Positions 10,187 through 23,700 of a stretch of 64,000 nt of DNA are shown piece after piece (the stretch's first letter is position 1; every line of letters begins with the position of its first letter). The position numbers and the translations under genes were made by a program. The stretch spans positions 4,906,395 through 4,970,394 of the forward strand of contig NC_091872.1 in the NCBI RefSeq assembly GCF_019399895.1. The letters are read 5' to 3'. Origin of the DNA: Cardiocondyla obscurior. Taxonomy: Eukaryota > Arthropoda > Insecta > Hymenoptera > Formicidae. The notes under the pieces are model-generated. The model saw nothing but the letters and a program-made list of their open reading frames with translations, did not search any database and had not been told where the DNA came from.

Positions 10187-13100
10187 CGTTTTTTCCCCGT
10201 CGTTTCCCACCATGCCCATCCTTTCCCGTTCTGACACTCACTCCAGACTCGATTCGCATGTACCTTCATCTTTCTCCTCTCCCTCTTTCTCTTTTCCTCT
10301 CGACTGTTTTCCTCTTCCTCTTTTACGCTCTCTCGCGTTCTTCAGCGTGACGGATACGACGGACGATCGTGTTTCCGATCGAATTTTCCCGATGGCAGTA
10401 ATCGCGCTGGAGAGTCGAAGCTTTACCGCGAGGCTGCCTTTACCCTTTGACGGAATAGTCACGTGTCCCTTTTTTTTTGACCGGCAAATATCGAAACTCG
10501 CAACGAAAAGTTGTTGCGTTGGGCTCCAAGCTGAAAGCTGGATCGATTTAACGTGAGCTACACGAATTATTGAGCGCGCTTCGCACAGCCACGAAAAATT
10601 AAAGAAGATTTTTAGACACATGTGTATTTGATGTACAGGTGCTTAATTATTTTTTTTCCATTTTTTTTTGCACGGATAAAAATTTAATTTAAAAAAAGAT
10701 GGTAATCGAATGAATAAAATTTATATTTTCTCGCGATGATTCGAATTTAATTCAGAAATCCATGAAGCGGAGAAGACGGACGGCGGAATCATTACGTTGG
10801 CAAAAACTGAACATCCAAATGATGGACGCGCGGTGAGAAAATAATTTCGTACGCACGAGATGAGCGATTCGATGAGGTATTTTGCATCGCAAACTATATT
10901 CAATCGACCCATTTTATCGTGGCCGTTCTACATGTATTTTCTTTTTTTTTTTTTCTTTCTCCATCGTTTCACCTCTTTTCCCCCACCGTCACCTTTTTTT
11001 TCGGCGCGAGAGATCGCGTGCGCGATGATAGCGTGCGAAACTAGATTCCCGTGTTTTTGCGTTGTGCAAGGTGCCGGTCGGATTTTTCCGGAATAACATA
11101 GTGAAATTATGCTTTCAACGATATTTCCTTTACAACCCTTCGCGGGGCGCACTCGAATGTTTGCAGACGCCGGGACTGACTGTCCGGCATGCGATGCGTT
11201 TATAGTCACGAACGGGGAAACGAGCGTGCTTTTTATATACCGCGCACACGCGTATGTAATGTTACATACGTGCACAATTGAAAATCAAGGCACGGGCCCG
11301 CGCCCGCACGCTGATATTGCCGCCGATGTGCTGCGACATCAAATTGATTACTTCCGATGGTGACACTTAAAATTTAGCGCGCGCGAGCAAATAACGCATG
11401 TCGCTGCATATATCGGGAAGGCAGCCGCCGCTAAGTACACACACGGGGAATTTCAAAACACGGTAGGTAGGAAATCCGACCAGAGGGATGTAATTCGCAT
11501 ACCGGATCCCTACGAAAAATTCATGAATTTTAAGAAGAGAAAAGAGGTCAGGTCGCGATTTCATTAATCCCTTCGCGCGTAACACTTCGCGAACGTGTTT
11601 TCAGAAAAATTCGCCGTCATTTATTAACGAAGTGACTCTCGGCGCTCTGAAAGGGCCTTCGTAAAAAAATTCCGTAACGCGGCGGCAGCGCGTTAATATT
11701 TAATATTACAAAATAAGGTGAGGCAGGGAATGAGTGCCGAGAACATTATTTGGCAGAATCTAATTTCAATTAGGTAATTAAGCCGGCGAACGAGCACCGT
11801 TTTTTAATAAGCGAAGTTCTTTTGTCGCGCCAAGTTGACCCGCGCGACTGTGAGCGAGACGACAAATGAAAATATCTGCCGAGTATTAACGGTGCCGACA
11901 ATAAGTTCGACGCGAGTAAACTTCGCATTCAAGCCGTCGAACGGCGAAAAGGTCGAGCGAGAAGATTCGCAAAGTTCGCAGCGGTGTTTATTGATTCGCT
12001 TAAGTGCATTTCTAAGTTTAGCGCCGTCGAGTGGAATGTTGGTCATTGCGATGTTCTTAATTCGGTACAATGACGCAGACGTATAGCCCCAATGCCGAAT
12101 CGTCCTCGTCTTCTTTCGCGAATTTCCCATTCGCCTATGGAACCCTTGGAGTACTCCGTATTCCGAGGGCTCGTCCAACGTAACGTAAAAATAGACGGAT
12201 CACTAAAAATCAAGCGCAAATCAGATGGCACTCCATTATTTTATTTGACAAATAGACTAATTGAGGTAACGTACGACCGCATATTTCGCTTTCTCTTCTA
12301 CTTTCGTCTCTCTCGCGTACGCGCTGAAAACTCGTACGGGCATTCTGATAATTCCGACAAATCCATTAGTGATATACGGTCATGTCATTTCTTTCATAAT
12401 TTTATACGGTTTATTTTTACGCTCTTTTTTTTATGTCGCGCGAATAAAAAATGATGAAGAGCAGATGGAAATTGAATAAAAACAGAAGTAAAATATATCA
12501 CCGTGTTCATATACATATTTATTACTCGTACGCAAATGAATTTAAGAGGTGTAATCGCATTGGCGTAAATCCAGCACGATAATATGGAATATAATGTAAT
12601 TAATATAAATGTTGCACGTTCTGATTGAAAAAAAATTTAATGCGTACTTGTAAATGGATAGAAACAAGAACGGCCGGCCGTATCATGTCCCTTTTATCCC
12701 GAAGATCCATTCACCGTCGCGTCGAGATTCAAAAGCCAGATACGCGTAAACGAGCACCGCCGGTATTCGCGACGTTAAAGCAAGCTGTTCATTTATATTT
12801 GTTCACATTCGTTTGATCCCAGCTTTGCGAGATCGCGTTCATATCGAGATGCAATGTCAATTGCTAAATTCCAACGTGAGATTACGTTTCATAAGTTGCC
12901 ACAAAAGTCGTTTTTATCGAGGATCAAACAAAGGAAAAAAAAAAAAAATATACAGAATATACGATATACGAAATAGAGAATAATAAGAAGAAGAGAATAT
13001 ATCAAAACTCGGCTCAGATTATTTTCCACTGAATTTTCGCAGAGATTTTTTTTTTTCGAAATCGTGCGTCGCTCGAAAGGTTGCCGGGAAAGCTGCCGAA

Positions 13101-13540
13101 TTAAAACTCGGCGCGCCGCACTTAATTATCGGATGGCGGTGCCTCATTGGCCCTCGTTAGCCGCCGATCGCTTTTACAAGCACGCTCGCGCTAAATGAGA
13201 GTGGCCCCGAAAATTCGGTACGCGGTACCGCGTGTATGCGTGCACGTTTGCGGCCGTGCCACGCGGATGTAAAATGCTAAACAAACGGTGGGTGTCCGTT
13301 GCGAGTAACGCGACCGAATCTGGGCACTAAATAACCGGGCAAACAAGCGGCTGCGCGCCGACTCGTTTCGCCTAAAAGAGTTCGACGTCAACGCGGACGT
13401 ACTTTTTTTTATTTTTATTTTTTAATTGGGTTTTTTTAACGCGAAAGGTATGCGCGCTTTTATCCGCGACAAGCGGGTGAATTTGCGCAACCTCTCCTTA
13501 ATGAAATATCTATTTTCCCCGGTCTAAAAGCGTAGCGAAT
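10187..13540. other. Non-coding, no gene recognised
   Basis: Alternating pyrimidine-rich (to 10340), AT-rich (10610-10720, 12400-12650, 12935-13000) and mixed sequence. Poly(A/T) tracts occur near 10942, 12938 and 13405. Frames of up to about 125 codons occur on both strands over the same stretches and none has recognisable content. Confidence 0.5.
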
Positions 13541-13900
13541 TGCAACGGAAGTCGATTAGGTTAAAGTTAAACTGAACTTAACTAGCTTGACTTAAACTAA
13601 TATAAAGAATTGAATATTCAAAACTTTAACTGGCGCTATTCTCGTGCTGGAATTTCTAAATATCGCAAATACTATATGAGCTTTTAATCGTGGTTATTAC
13701 CGTTAGAAATATCTATTAACGTGATGCTATAAATTTGACTGTAATACCATTATTTCTTTTTTTGTCTTTTTATATGTAATATTAATCCAATGATATAAAT
13801 TTTAACGTAGATAATATTTGGCACGATATAACATTCGGTTTGATATTAATAATATTTATATATAATATTAAAATCATATTTGTGCTCGTACGTTTTGTCG
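13540..13900. other. AT-rich island
   Basis: Mostly A/T with TTAATA/TATAAT words and a TATATAATATTAA stretch near 13858. No gene or RNA is recognised. Confidence 0.6.
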
Positions 13901-15409
13901 CTGTATTATCACATGTCGAATCAGATTAAGAATTCGCAATCAATACGGCTGCTTTTCGTTTCTGTCGTGAAATAATAATTTCGCACGTCATCGAAAACGT
14001 GAGAGCTACTGGCCGCAAGTAAATTCAATCAGTTAACGCTTTGATCTCGTCCGCGCGTGTTCTTTATCACTCAGCGAAAGGACGTCTCCCGCAAGATAGG
14101 ACGCGAGTAAAGGATTACCGTACAGCGAGCGGGTGAATTTAACGCGTTTGCAAAGTCGTTCCCAAGACGCCGTGGAAACGCCGAGCGCAATCGCGCTTCG
14201 AGGATCCGCGCTCGGATACGGCGATCCGCGCCGCTACGTCCGCGCCCGAAGAAGGTAAAGGAAAGAGAGGTGACTCGTCCAAAGCCGCAACCAAGGCCCT
14301 TGGCAAAGGGGCTTTTGAGAACGTCGGTCGGAGGGAAAAAGCAAAGGTTAAGGTGTATGTACCCGTGTCTCGTCCCGGGAGCCCGCGAACGTGACCGGAC
14401 TTTTCGCACGGCCGACGAGAGTTATCCGACAGGAGATGCCCGGCCGGCTTGGCTTTGACACCGTTCTCGACAGCCCTTATTCCTTCGCCCCGAGATACTC
14501 CCGACCGGTCCTCACCCTCCATGTCCTTCCGCGACGACTTTTCCCGCGACTTATCCCGTGGGCGATTTTCGCGGCATCTCTCGAAGCCACGAAGAGATAT
14601 CCGTGCGAGATTGTCCGCGGAGAGAGCGCGATTGAATTAGCTCGTGATTTAGAAAATAGTAACGAGAATCTAAGAGAGTCTTGCGATTCAGTTCTACCGT
14701 TTTAATCATGTCGGAAGGAAAGTGCGCTGCCGCGCCACCTCCGGTTTTCAAAAGGCGGGGGAGCTGAATTGAATTTCGAACAGCTTTGTCAAAATCCCTG
14801 GTCGGAAGTTTACAAGTTATTATTGAGCTAGAACGGAACCTTCAGCATTACTCCGTTGAGTAAGTTGCATAATTAAATTCACTTTCACATTCAGTTGGTG
14901 TACTTGACAGCGCGCGTGCAAATACATCTTTCTCTTCTATTTACCGTCTTTACGATTTGTCGGAAATAAGGCATCCGCGTAGCGATTGAAAAATCCGCGA
15001 GTGCTTCGAATTATCGATTTTCCGAAGGTACATTAATGAAATACTAGCGGGGCTGCCGGGGCAAAGAATTCCGCGGCATTCACCCAGTTTCTATTCACGA
15101 AACGGCGTTCAAGAAAATTCGCTGCGTCCGGGGTGAGCTCGCAAACATTACAAACTAGTTGCTGAATCTCGTAAAAAAATGGCGTAGGTATTCAGGACGA
15201 GAGTTAAAAGTTGCTACTAGTAATGTTACTCCCTGATAGCGATCCTATCGAGAGTTTTGCTCTCTAACAGTGCATTTCGAAAGTTCCCTATCCAAAAGAT
15301 ACTCTCAAGAGTTTTGAGGTCGATTCGACGGAGATAATGCGCCGTGAAACGGTTGAAACTAAAATGTTAATCACGCAAGAAAAAAGACATTTGGATATAT
15401 AGGTTCAAC

Positions 15410-15441
15410 TATATATATATATATATATTTTTTTTTTTTTT
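15410..15441. repeat. (AT)n followed by poly(T)
   Basis: About nine AT units run directly into a 14-base T run. A compound microsatellite. Confidence 0.9.
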
Positions 15442-15897
15442 CTCAAAAGTTTTACCCCCTTTGTTCCCAGTAGCTGCCCTTGCCATTATCTCGCCATTAA
15501 ATGGCCGAGAATTTCATTTGCCCCGAGTCCAACTCGTGAGATAGAACCCGCGCGGGCGGGCGCTTTCATCGAAACGAGGAAGAAAGAGGCAAAGAGAGAA
15601 AGTCAGGACTGTCCTAAGCATTATTTCTCTCGCTGATTGTGAGCCGAAGAGAACCGTGACGCGGACCGACGGAAACGTAGTTTCCCTAGTTGTTTGCGTA
15701 AATGCCGCGGGTAAAGTCGGTCCTCGGTTTCCATCCCGCGGGACGATCCATCTCCAGAAGTTCTCGGAGATTACCTCGAGAGCGAAAGCGCAATGAAGGA
15801 GTCGACGGACGGGGAGACGGCGAAAGAACGACGGAGAATTGACGTAGGGGTTGAAGAGAAGACAAAGTGTGCGCGTGAGCGAGTGAACGAGGGAGCA

Positions 15898-15920
15898 AGA
15901 GAAAGAGAGAGAGAGAGAGA
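15898..15920. repeat. (GA)n microsatellite
   Basis: GAGAGA run at the end of a purine-rich stretch. Its reverse complement explains the Ser-Leu-rich minus-strand shadow frames. Confidence 0.85.
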
Positions 15921-17389
15921 TAAACCATGAAATTGCTTTTGATATCCGCAGAATCGGGACCGCAACGGTAAATCTTGGCGACAACCGAAACCTTCGTACC
16001 GAGAACCTCCGCATAGGTCTTCGAAAGATACATAAACAAATTGCGATTTGTCTTCGGCAAAGTCGAAGTCGCGTTTGACTACTGTACGATTGTACGGACG
16101 GGTGATCGATGAAGACTCGGAGCGAGAGAACTGGTAGATACGAAAGCGCTGGAAGTTCGTGACACACTACGAACTCGAAGAAAAAAGAACAGAAAAAAAA
16201 AGGGACGAGGGAAGAGAGATTTGTAAGTTTATGAGATGCTCGTGAGAATGAATAATTACGGCATCTGAATTATAAATCATAGATTAAGATTAAACACGTG
16301 GGCTAAATTTCGTAGAAACCAGACGCTCATCTCGACTTGATGCGCGTATAATCCGCAATTTATTTACGAGTCCACCGAAGAATAGTCGCCGCAGGAAAGT
16401 TCTCCTTCCGCAGGATCGCGCACGGCAGAATTTTATAACACGGGCTCTGCGCGCGGCTCCCAACAAAACCTTTACGGTACCCTACGCCGCCCCCATGGGA
16501 GCCAGGTCGCGACTGCCCTCGAATTCTAATTCCGTGTCCGCCGTAGTGCGAAAGTCTCGGACGATATTTCGACTCGTCGAGACATCTCCGTCGCGAGATT
16601 ATTTATGGATCATGTATAACATTCAGGACTCGCTACGTATGCATCTGACGTTTTGAGCTCGAGGGCATCGCGACATTCGCGATCCCAGTATTGACACTTC
16701 GCGCTGCAAATTGTACAATGCTCTTGCATTAAAAATTATTTTCAGACATTGGAATATTAAAATATCGTAATTAAATAAAGTAATAAAAACCGGCAATAAA
16801 TTTAACAAAAATTGACACACTTTTATTCGAGCAAAAAGATAAATTTACCCGACGGTCGTTTATTCTAGATGGTTTCTATGTCTTCGATATATTTGCAACG
16901 ATCGGTGAGATAAAATAATTGGTTTCGCTCGTTGAACAAATGCAAAAAAATCTGCACAAACGTTTATCTTTAATTTTATTCCATTACCGAGCATTCAGTA
17001 TTTCCCGTCTCGCCGTGCAAGGCGGCCATTATGTATTCGTATCTTTAACATCCTCGCCCTTTTTCTTAAGTCCTATCTTCACATCTCTTCACCTTTTTCT
17101 TAAGACCCGCGCGAACGCTTGAAAACCACGGTTGGAGCAAATGACGCTATGTACGTTAGATCATGGCGAAGATCGCGAATGGAAAACGCGAGAGCGATTT
17201 GTCTTCGACCTTAGATCGCGGCTTTTTACAGGCGGTTGTTAAATAGCGGCCTGTACAAGCCGCGATAAGAATCGATGCCGTTTGTCACGGGGAGCACAAA
17301 TGTTTAACGACGTAGCCATTCCGCGATCCTTTCCATCTTCTCGAATTGGTAATGTACACCATCCACGTCCTTACATACAATTCATTTCT

Positions 17390-17780
17390 TAAGTCCGGTC
17401 ATTTAATTTAATTGCGTTTATGCCATAAATACCTATTACATTACGTCATGCCATAAAACATTGCTCGCAAATTAAAAGCAACTTTTTATTTCTGAAAAAT
17501 AGCACATCTCTCTATTAAAAAACGTTCTTTGTTGCGAATGTATCTTCAGAGGTAAATTAATATTTCTCTGAATAAATTAAATGAAATAATTTATACGTAC
17601 GTATATGTACTTAATGTCGCTTGACAGATTTTTCAAATAAAATAAAGTTATTAATGTTTATTTTTGTTAAATGAGAAAATTATTTCAAGAATATTAAACA
17701 TTGTAGAAGATAAAATTATAGGTACGGGGCTCGTTAATGAATCTGAATATTATTTTGTTTCTCCGGTTCGGACGGTGTTT
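17390..17780. other. AT-rich island
   Basis: Predominantly A/T. It contains TACGTACGTATATGTA (alternating purine-pyrimidine) near 17595. No gene recognised. Confidence 0.55.
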
Positions 17781-18940
17781 CGTACATAAAACGGAACGTC
17801 CCCATTTATGAATAATTGCGAGTAACAGCCGGGTGGAGAACTGTAAAAGTACATCGGCGAAATAAAGAACGGCTCGCAGGGAAATTTATCGGAATCTCCT
17901 GGTTTCGTCTTTTACATTGTTTCCTCAGACTTCGACAACTTTGTTCCATTTACCGGCGCGCGTTCGTGCGCGATATCGGCATCGCTATTTCAAGAAGCGC
18001 ATATTTTTCACTGCGCGCGGTGAAAACTCCGGACGGGTCCTACTCGCGTAAAATCTCGGGACCCTTCGGGCTAGCTTACAACCTCGAGACGGGCTTACCT
18101 ACTTTAAAGCCGATCGCTTTAAAGCCGCGAATACCTACGTGGCCGTATAAATTTCGTCGGGTAACAGTTTCCGAGGGGCGCGGGCATTTTTCATCATATC
18201 GCCACGTCGTTTAAACTGTGCAGCCGTGGGCGCGATGAAGCGAGCGATGAAATCACGCGGGGCGGAGGAGAAAAAATCAGAAGAGAGATAACATCGCCGT
18301 AAGCTACTTTGCAGATCCCGGAAACGGTCGAATTTGATTTTTCGCACGAGCGACAACGAAAAGAAAAATACCCTTCCTACACCCTTTCCGAAACTTGCTC
18401 GCTTCGACCAGCCAGCGGTCGTTATTTTATTTTTCTTTTCTCCCTTTTGACATCGCCGCGCTAGTACGGGAGGTCTTGATGTTCCTGGACTGTTGCGGAC
18501 GATAACAGTTTTTACGGAGTCCACTCGCCGTTTCTCCGTCGTGGGTGGTAAAAGCAAGTGCAGGGCCATGGACGGAAGAGCGGAAGGGTGATCGCGGGGG
18601 CCACGGAAAAGGTCTGTGTTAAAGAAGAAAACTTGAGCGGAGAGCTCACGAAACACGGCGGGGGTCTTAAAAATAGTCGTGGCAAGAGTACTAACCGCGC
18701 CGTGGACGCGCGACGTTCTCAAGCGCTTTGTCGTCCTTATCTCGCATCTATGCACGGCGCATGTACATTTCGCGCATACAATCCACATTCTACAAGGGAG
18801 GTCGGGCGCGCGCCCTCGCTCGCGCGTGAAAATGTAAAATATGCAAAATCGCAACCAGTCTACCGCGAAATTGTAAACACCGAGAGCGAAAAGTGGGCCA
18901 GGTACTTACCACGCACGCGAGACAATTTGCACGACTAATC
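17781..18940. other. Non-coding, CpG-rich, no gene recognised
   Basis: The plus strand has an open frame of about 130 codons to 18214 without an ATG start; it crosses a good acceptor-like TTTCCTCAG at about 17930. The minus strand is open from 18854 to 18135. Neither translation has a recognisable domain, and frames open on both strands point to composition. A short duplicated motif lies at 18096-18138. Confidence 0.4.
18096..18138 (+). repeat. Nested short direct repeats
   Basis: CTTTAAAGCCG occurs twice (18102-18112 and 18117-18127), and the pair is bracketed by two copies of TACCTAC (18096-18102 and 18132-18138). CTTTAAAG is itself a palindrome. It could be a local duplication or paired factor-binding sites. 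Confidence 0.65.
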
Positions 18941-19480
18941 GCGCGTTTTAAATACCAATCCTTGAAGAGCCTGTTGAAAAGTACGGTCTTTCTCGCACGA
19001 AGTTAGAAAATCTTTTACGTCTACACGATGGGGAGGAGGAATAAATATAAAAATGCTGCGATATTTTGATGAGGTATTTCGTGATCCTTAATAACTTGTG
19101 ACATTTCGTTTACGCTTTGTACTTTTAATCAAAAAGCAAACATTCACATTGCGTATATATTTTACACATTGATTATCAAATACAAACTACGTTTTTAAAC
19201 ATGAGAAGCAGAACCAATTTTATTTCTGTAATTAATCAAGATTCTCTGGGAAATTAATTCAAAATAAATTATTTTCTATTTGTAAGAGCTGCGAGCTTCG
19301 TTCTTAAATGATATCTTACTTAATGAAACATACGATAAGCAAAAGCAATAAATATTAATTCACCGTCAATATCAGTGTCTGAATTAGTCGATGCCTAAAT
19401 GGATCGTCGTCATCCATCAAAGTGGATATTGCCATCAAGCGAGTTGTACATATATATTCGCATCGAACGAGGTCCGTATT
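18941..19480. other. AT-rich island
   Basis: Mostly A/T sequence between two GC-richer blocks. No gene, RNA or clear repeat. Confidence 0.55.
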
Positions 19481-20160
19481 ATAGGGGCTAACATACTATT
19501 TCCTCGTGAAACAGCGAGGACGAGCGCGCCCTTCGTATCATCCTATCGATTCGGCCGAACAATCCTGACAGGTGACAGCGGAAGAAGAATATCCCGGGAG
19601 CGCGTGTCGTGCGAGGCGTCGTCGTTTTAATACAACTTTCGATTGGCACCCTCCGACCGGACCTTCGGCGAATCCGATACCGGCAGCCGAAGACGAGGGG
19701 TAGTAAATCAGTCGGGAGTGCAGCTCGAGGGGTCGACCACCCAGGACAACACGTACCTGCCATCCATTCGTGCACCCGTTCTCCAAAGCGGCTCCCCCCC
19801 TCCCGTTTTCCCCCTCGCCGACCCTCTCGAACCCGCGCCAACTCGACGTCTCGACGCCGCAACAGCCACCCTGTAACCGACGCGAGGAAACCCTGCCTCT
19901 TGTAACTCGCCCTCGTCCCCGCCCGCCTGCGTCCCCGCGGGAAAAGGGCGCGATACACCTTGTCGTAGACTCCGAGATTTATGCCCGCGCGAAATCGAGT
20001 CCCGATGCCGATCGTATCTGACGCGAAACGACGTCGGCGACGCTCGACGCGTTTCCGCGTTCCCACGTGCACTGCTTTAGCAAGATATTGGCAACGACCC
20101 TTCCGAGTCCTTTCGAGGGTATGTCGCATTGGTAGGTAGGTATCGAAACAGTGACAACTC
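19481..20160 (-). other. GC/CpG-rich patch with antisense first-exon-like signals
   Basis: One of the more GC-rich stretches in the window. On the minus strand an ATG at 19765-19767 is followed after 11 bases by CAG|GTACGT, an excellent 5' splice site (exon edge at 19757, intron GT at 19755-19756). This could be a first exon with a very short coding start, and the CpG-rich patch a promoter. The 224-codon minus frame through it is Arg-rich and has no known domain. Good donors also arise by chance, so confidence is low. Confidence 0.15.
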
Positions 20161-22980
20161 ATTCGATACTTTCCAAATTTTCGTTCGAACTATTACCGTC
20201 ACGTATTAACGGGGAACGATCGATATTTCGATACGCAGAATTGCATTTCGCCTAATACGCCATAATGCGAGTGACGACTATATCGGGCGATATAAAAAGC
20301 ATTCGTAGTCCATGGCGTAGTACAAAAAGGCAAAAGTGAATTTCGTTAACGCTGTAGCGCATAACTTTTCGTGCACAAAATTTAGCCCAGCTTTCCATTA
20401 ACGCGAGTAAAGAGTACTTTCCCGAAAAGCGTATATAGCTCTCATCTACGAAAATAGAAACCCTATTTAGTAATAGTTTCCTCGTTGCTTTTAACAATTA
20501 AAACAGCTTTCCCGCTTGAATCGTGCGACGCGACGTTCCTGCGTTCGATCGTATAGCCTCCGAGTATAAAAAAAAAATTCTGTGTCCTTTATCAAATCTA
20601 AAAAATAGACTCGTCTTTTCCCAGATAAAATTTTTGACAATTTTCAAAATGAAAGCATTTTGAACGATAGTTTTTTTTATATAATTGCTAGTCATATGCA
20701 CAAAGGAAACGTCTGACAAGTACTGTCAGTGGAAAAACAGTTATACATACATATTAATGCGCGAGGGAAGTAATAAAAACCGAGCACAACAATAAATATA
20801 ACAGTTTTTTTTTTGTTTTTTTTTTTTTTTTTAATTCAATTAATCCATTGCGTGGGCATATGCGGTTTACCGAGTGATTTAAAAATAATTTACCCCGGGC
20901 GTGCCGAAATCCGATGTCATACAACTTTAAATTAAAAAGTGAGGAAAAAGTAATGCCTATACTTTATTTATCGTAAAATGGAAAAAGCTTAGAGCCACTG
21001 TGCGCGCGGTGAAAAAGCGCGGAAATAAAGAAAATCAATTAATCCGCACAATGTTTTAGCGTTGATCGCTAACGAAGTCGGTGTTTTTCTGCGCTCCGTT
21101 CGCGATACACGGTTCTTATTTACAGCGCATTCGCTACCTGAGAATTATTAAATCTGTTTAAAATCGCGCGAAATCCGACGCTAATGCGCGGGTTTCGTGT
21201 TTGCGGGCATTCGCTGCCCGTTTCTTTCAGAGGTAGCCCGCGATTTTGACGGTCACTCGTTACGAAGCACGGGTTTAACGAGCAAACCACGACATGCGCA
21301 AACAACGCGCGGGGGTGTCGTCATTAATAGTTTATGAAACGAGATAAAGAGACGCAGTCGCTAACAACTGCTTGCTATTTTATCCGCTTAACATATTCAA
21401 ATTTTATTCTCGAACCTTATTATAACATTTTATTAATCCATCTAATACTAAAAAGCGCGACAGAAATAATGTGCGCAAGTCAATATAAATTTATTTAATA
21501 TTTATTACTATTATATCTTAGTATTTCGTTTATAACTTGGCCATGCTATTTAATCCTGCAATTCATGACATCGGCGAAAGAATAATAATAAAAGAAAGAA
21601 AGAAAAAAAAGCTATTAAAAAGTCGCTCCAGCAATAAATATTATAATTAAAGTGCAACATTTCATTAGTGCTCGATTCCTTACTTTCGACATTGCGCGTT
21701 ATCATTAACAGATTAACTTAGCGACGACGCAATCGAACGGTGGACAGTTCGATCAACGGGAACGTTCGTGAAATCGCCTCGGTCCAGCATTTCGTTCCCC
21801 GCCGCTTTGTCTTCGGCTTTTTTTTTTTTTTTATTTTTTGGTGCCGGGGTATTTCCATTTTATTCTCTTACCTCGCTTTTGGAGATAAACGGCTTACAAC
21901 TCTCTCAATGCATCACGCTGCGCGGGAGCGCGTAATACGATACTGTGTTTAACATCACTTATATTGCGCCACGGCACCGCCGGCAAATAAGTGATCAATT
22001 TATTTACCTCCTTCTCTATATCGCGGGAGGAATGCAGTAAACATGAAGTAATTTGTTGGCGAAAATGCTTCGCAGGCACGCGATCGTTTATGCGCCGCAC
22101 GGCGGAGCGCGCGCGGTGTTATTTCCGATTCAGAAATATGTAATAACTATACTCGAGCGCGCGTAATAACGCAATAAACTGTATCACGCATAATTATATG
22201 AGCGCAGCTTTATGCTGCCACTCGCGATGCGCTCTGCGAAGTGTAATATTTATTGTGTGCAGTTGAAAATTTATAACCACTAACGAACGGTAAATCGACC
22301 GGGAGCTCTAAAATTCCCGATAGAGAGGCATCGGATCATTTTCTTTTATTTATTTATTTTTTTTAATTTTTTTTTTTAATATTTTTTTCAATATACTCGC
22401 GTTAATATTTTCCCACGCCTAACTAGTTATCTTCTCATTTCTGAAGTCGACAATTGTTTTCAGAAATAATATTGTATAAAAAAAAAAAAGGGAATTTTCA
22501 GAGCAACACTGACGAAATAAGAACGATGAGCGATGAATGTAATTAGAGACGCTAATGCACGGTTAATTAATCCATTAATTATTTCCGCTTAATTATTCTC
22601 GAAACCGGCTATCTCGTTGTCAGTAGCTTCAATTTGTACTTTATAAACTGCGCAAACTACTTGCGCCAATGAACACAATCTATTAATCACTTCGCAAGTT
22701 TTCCAAGTCGAAGCTGTTAGAGAGCGGCATTTATTAAGCATCGTAGCCGGTATATGCGACTTTCTTTGTCGAATCTGTATATCTTATTAGATTGCCGCTC
22801 ATCCGCCGGTTTTCGACGAGCGGGCGAAAATTGTTGTGCATTATTCACGAACACCGCGGGAAAACACGGCGGCGAATCAATTTTATTCGAGGCATGAGCC
22901 ACGGATTTGTTCGTTTTATCGATAATTCCGGTGATCCGGCGCGGACAAAATTGCCGGAATAAAGGGGCGCAATATCGACG
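20161..22980. other. Non-coding, AT-leaning, no gene recognised
   Basis: AT-rich for long stretches (20450-21000, 21360-21680, 22330-22600), with poly(T) at 20805-20832, about 21818-21838 and 22345-22389. GC-richer interludes near 21060-21310 and 21900-22120 carry only short shadow frames. Confidence 0.55.
22345..22389. repeat. T-rich low-complexity tract
   Basis: TTTATTTATTTA units followed by long T runs inside an AT-rich island. Confidence 0.85.
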
Positions 22981-23400
22981 CGAAATTAACAAGGAGCATA
23001 AAAGCCGGCGGAATGGCGAGGCGCAGAGAGCAGGGAAAGAAGAGCCATCGGACTCGGAGACTTTCGGCGGCTAGTCTGCGGCGAAATCAGAAATCGATTG
23101 TTCGGCAATAACAATTCGGTGCACTCAACCGGGAGACAACGGGTTTCGGGCCTGTGCTTCCGCGTCGGCGTAATATCAGTGAGTGCATTTTTCCGGATAT
23201 TCCAGACGGACCGCACGCGGCAATTCGGACGGGCGGCTCTTGGCATCCGGAATCGAACTAGTTCCGATTTGACGCGGCATCCCTTGGACTCGCTACCGCG
23301 ACTATTATTGTCGCACGCACAATGAGCGCATGATGTTACACCACGCGAGCAAACGGCTTTACAAAAGGCGTCGGTATATTATGCCAATCTTCGAGAATGC
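22981..23400. other. Non-coding, CpG-rich, no gene recognised
   Basis: GC-richer block with overlapping frames on both strands, none with recognisable protein content. Confidence 0.5.
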
Positions 23401-23586
23401 ATTTTGATAATAAATCTCTTAGAGAAACACTATCTTCTATATGCGAAGGAGTAATAACGACGATATGATTGCGAACGAGTAAAGGTTTTCAAATGTAATC
23501 TGAACGCAATAAAAACCGATTTATAATTAATATATTTTATTTTTTATACGCGTAAGTTATTACTACTTTTGATGATTTAATTCAAA

Positions 23587-23690
23587 AGTTAAGATATATA
23601 TATTTCGTTAAGATATATATAAATTAAGATATATATTTTAATTAAAATTAAAGATTTAGATTAAAGAATAAAGATATATATAAATTTCGT
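23587..23690. repeat. Imperfect AAGATATATAT tandem repeat
   Basis: Four copies of AAGATATATAT (starting near 23591, 23610, 23626 and 23671), with TTTCGTT between or after some copies. A degenerate AT-rich minisatellite in an AT island (23400-23700). Confidence 0.75.
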
Positions 23691-23700
23691 TTTACGATTT

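Larger units (their letters stand above)
13901..17390. other. Non-coding, no gene recognised
   Basis: GC-richer 14040-14760, then mixed. The plus strand is purine-rich at 15570-15620 and 15780-15920, so the minus strand shows Leu/Ser-rich open frames (217 codons at 15514-16167) over the (GA)n repeat. I regard these as compositional. No transposase, reverse transcriptase or RNA gene motif was seen. Confidence 0.5.

Noticed and set aside
10026..10556. 176-codon plus-strand open frame
   Set aside because: Contains the (CT)n repeat as a Ser-Leu run and is otherwise Ser/Pro/Phe-rich from pyrimidine-rich DNA; no domain.
15514..16167. 217-codon minus-strand open frame
   Set aside because: Driven by purine-rich plus strand and a (GA)n repeat (Ser-Leu-Ser-Leu run); overlapping minus frames are open as well; no recognisable protein.
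18135..18854. 239-codon minus-strand open frame
   Set aside because: Arg/Ser/Phe-rich, no domain, and the plus strand is open over parts of the same DNA; best explained by CpG-rich, stop-poor composition.
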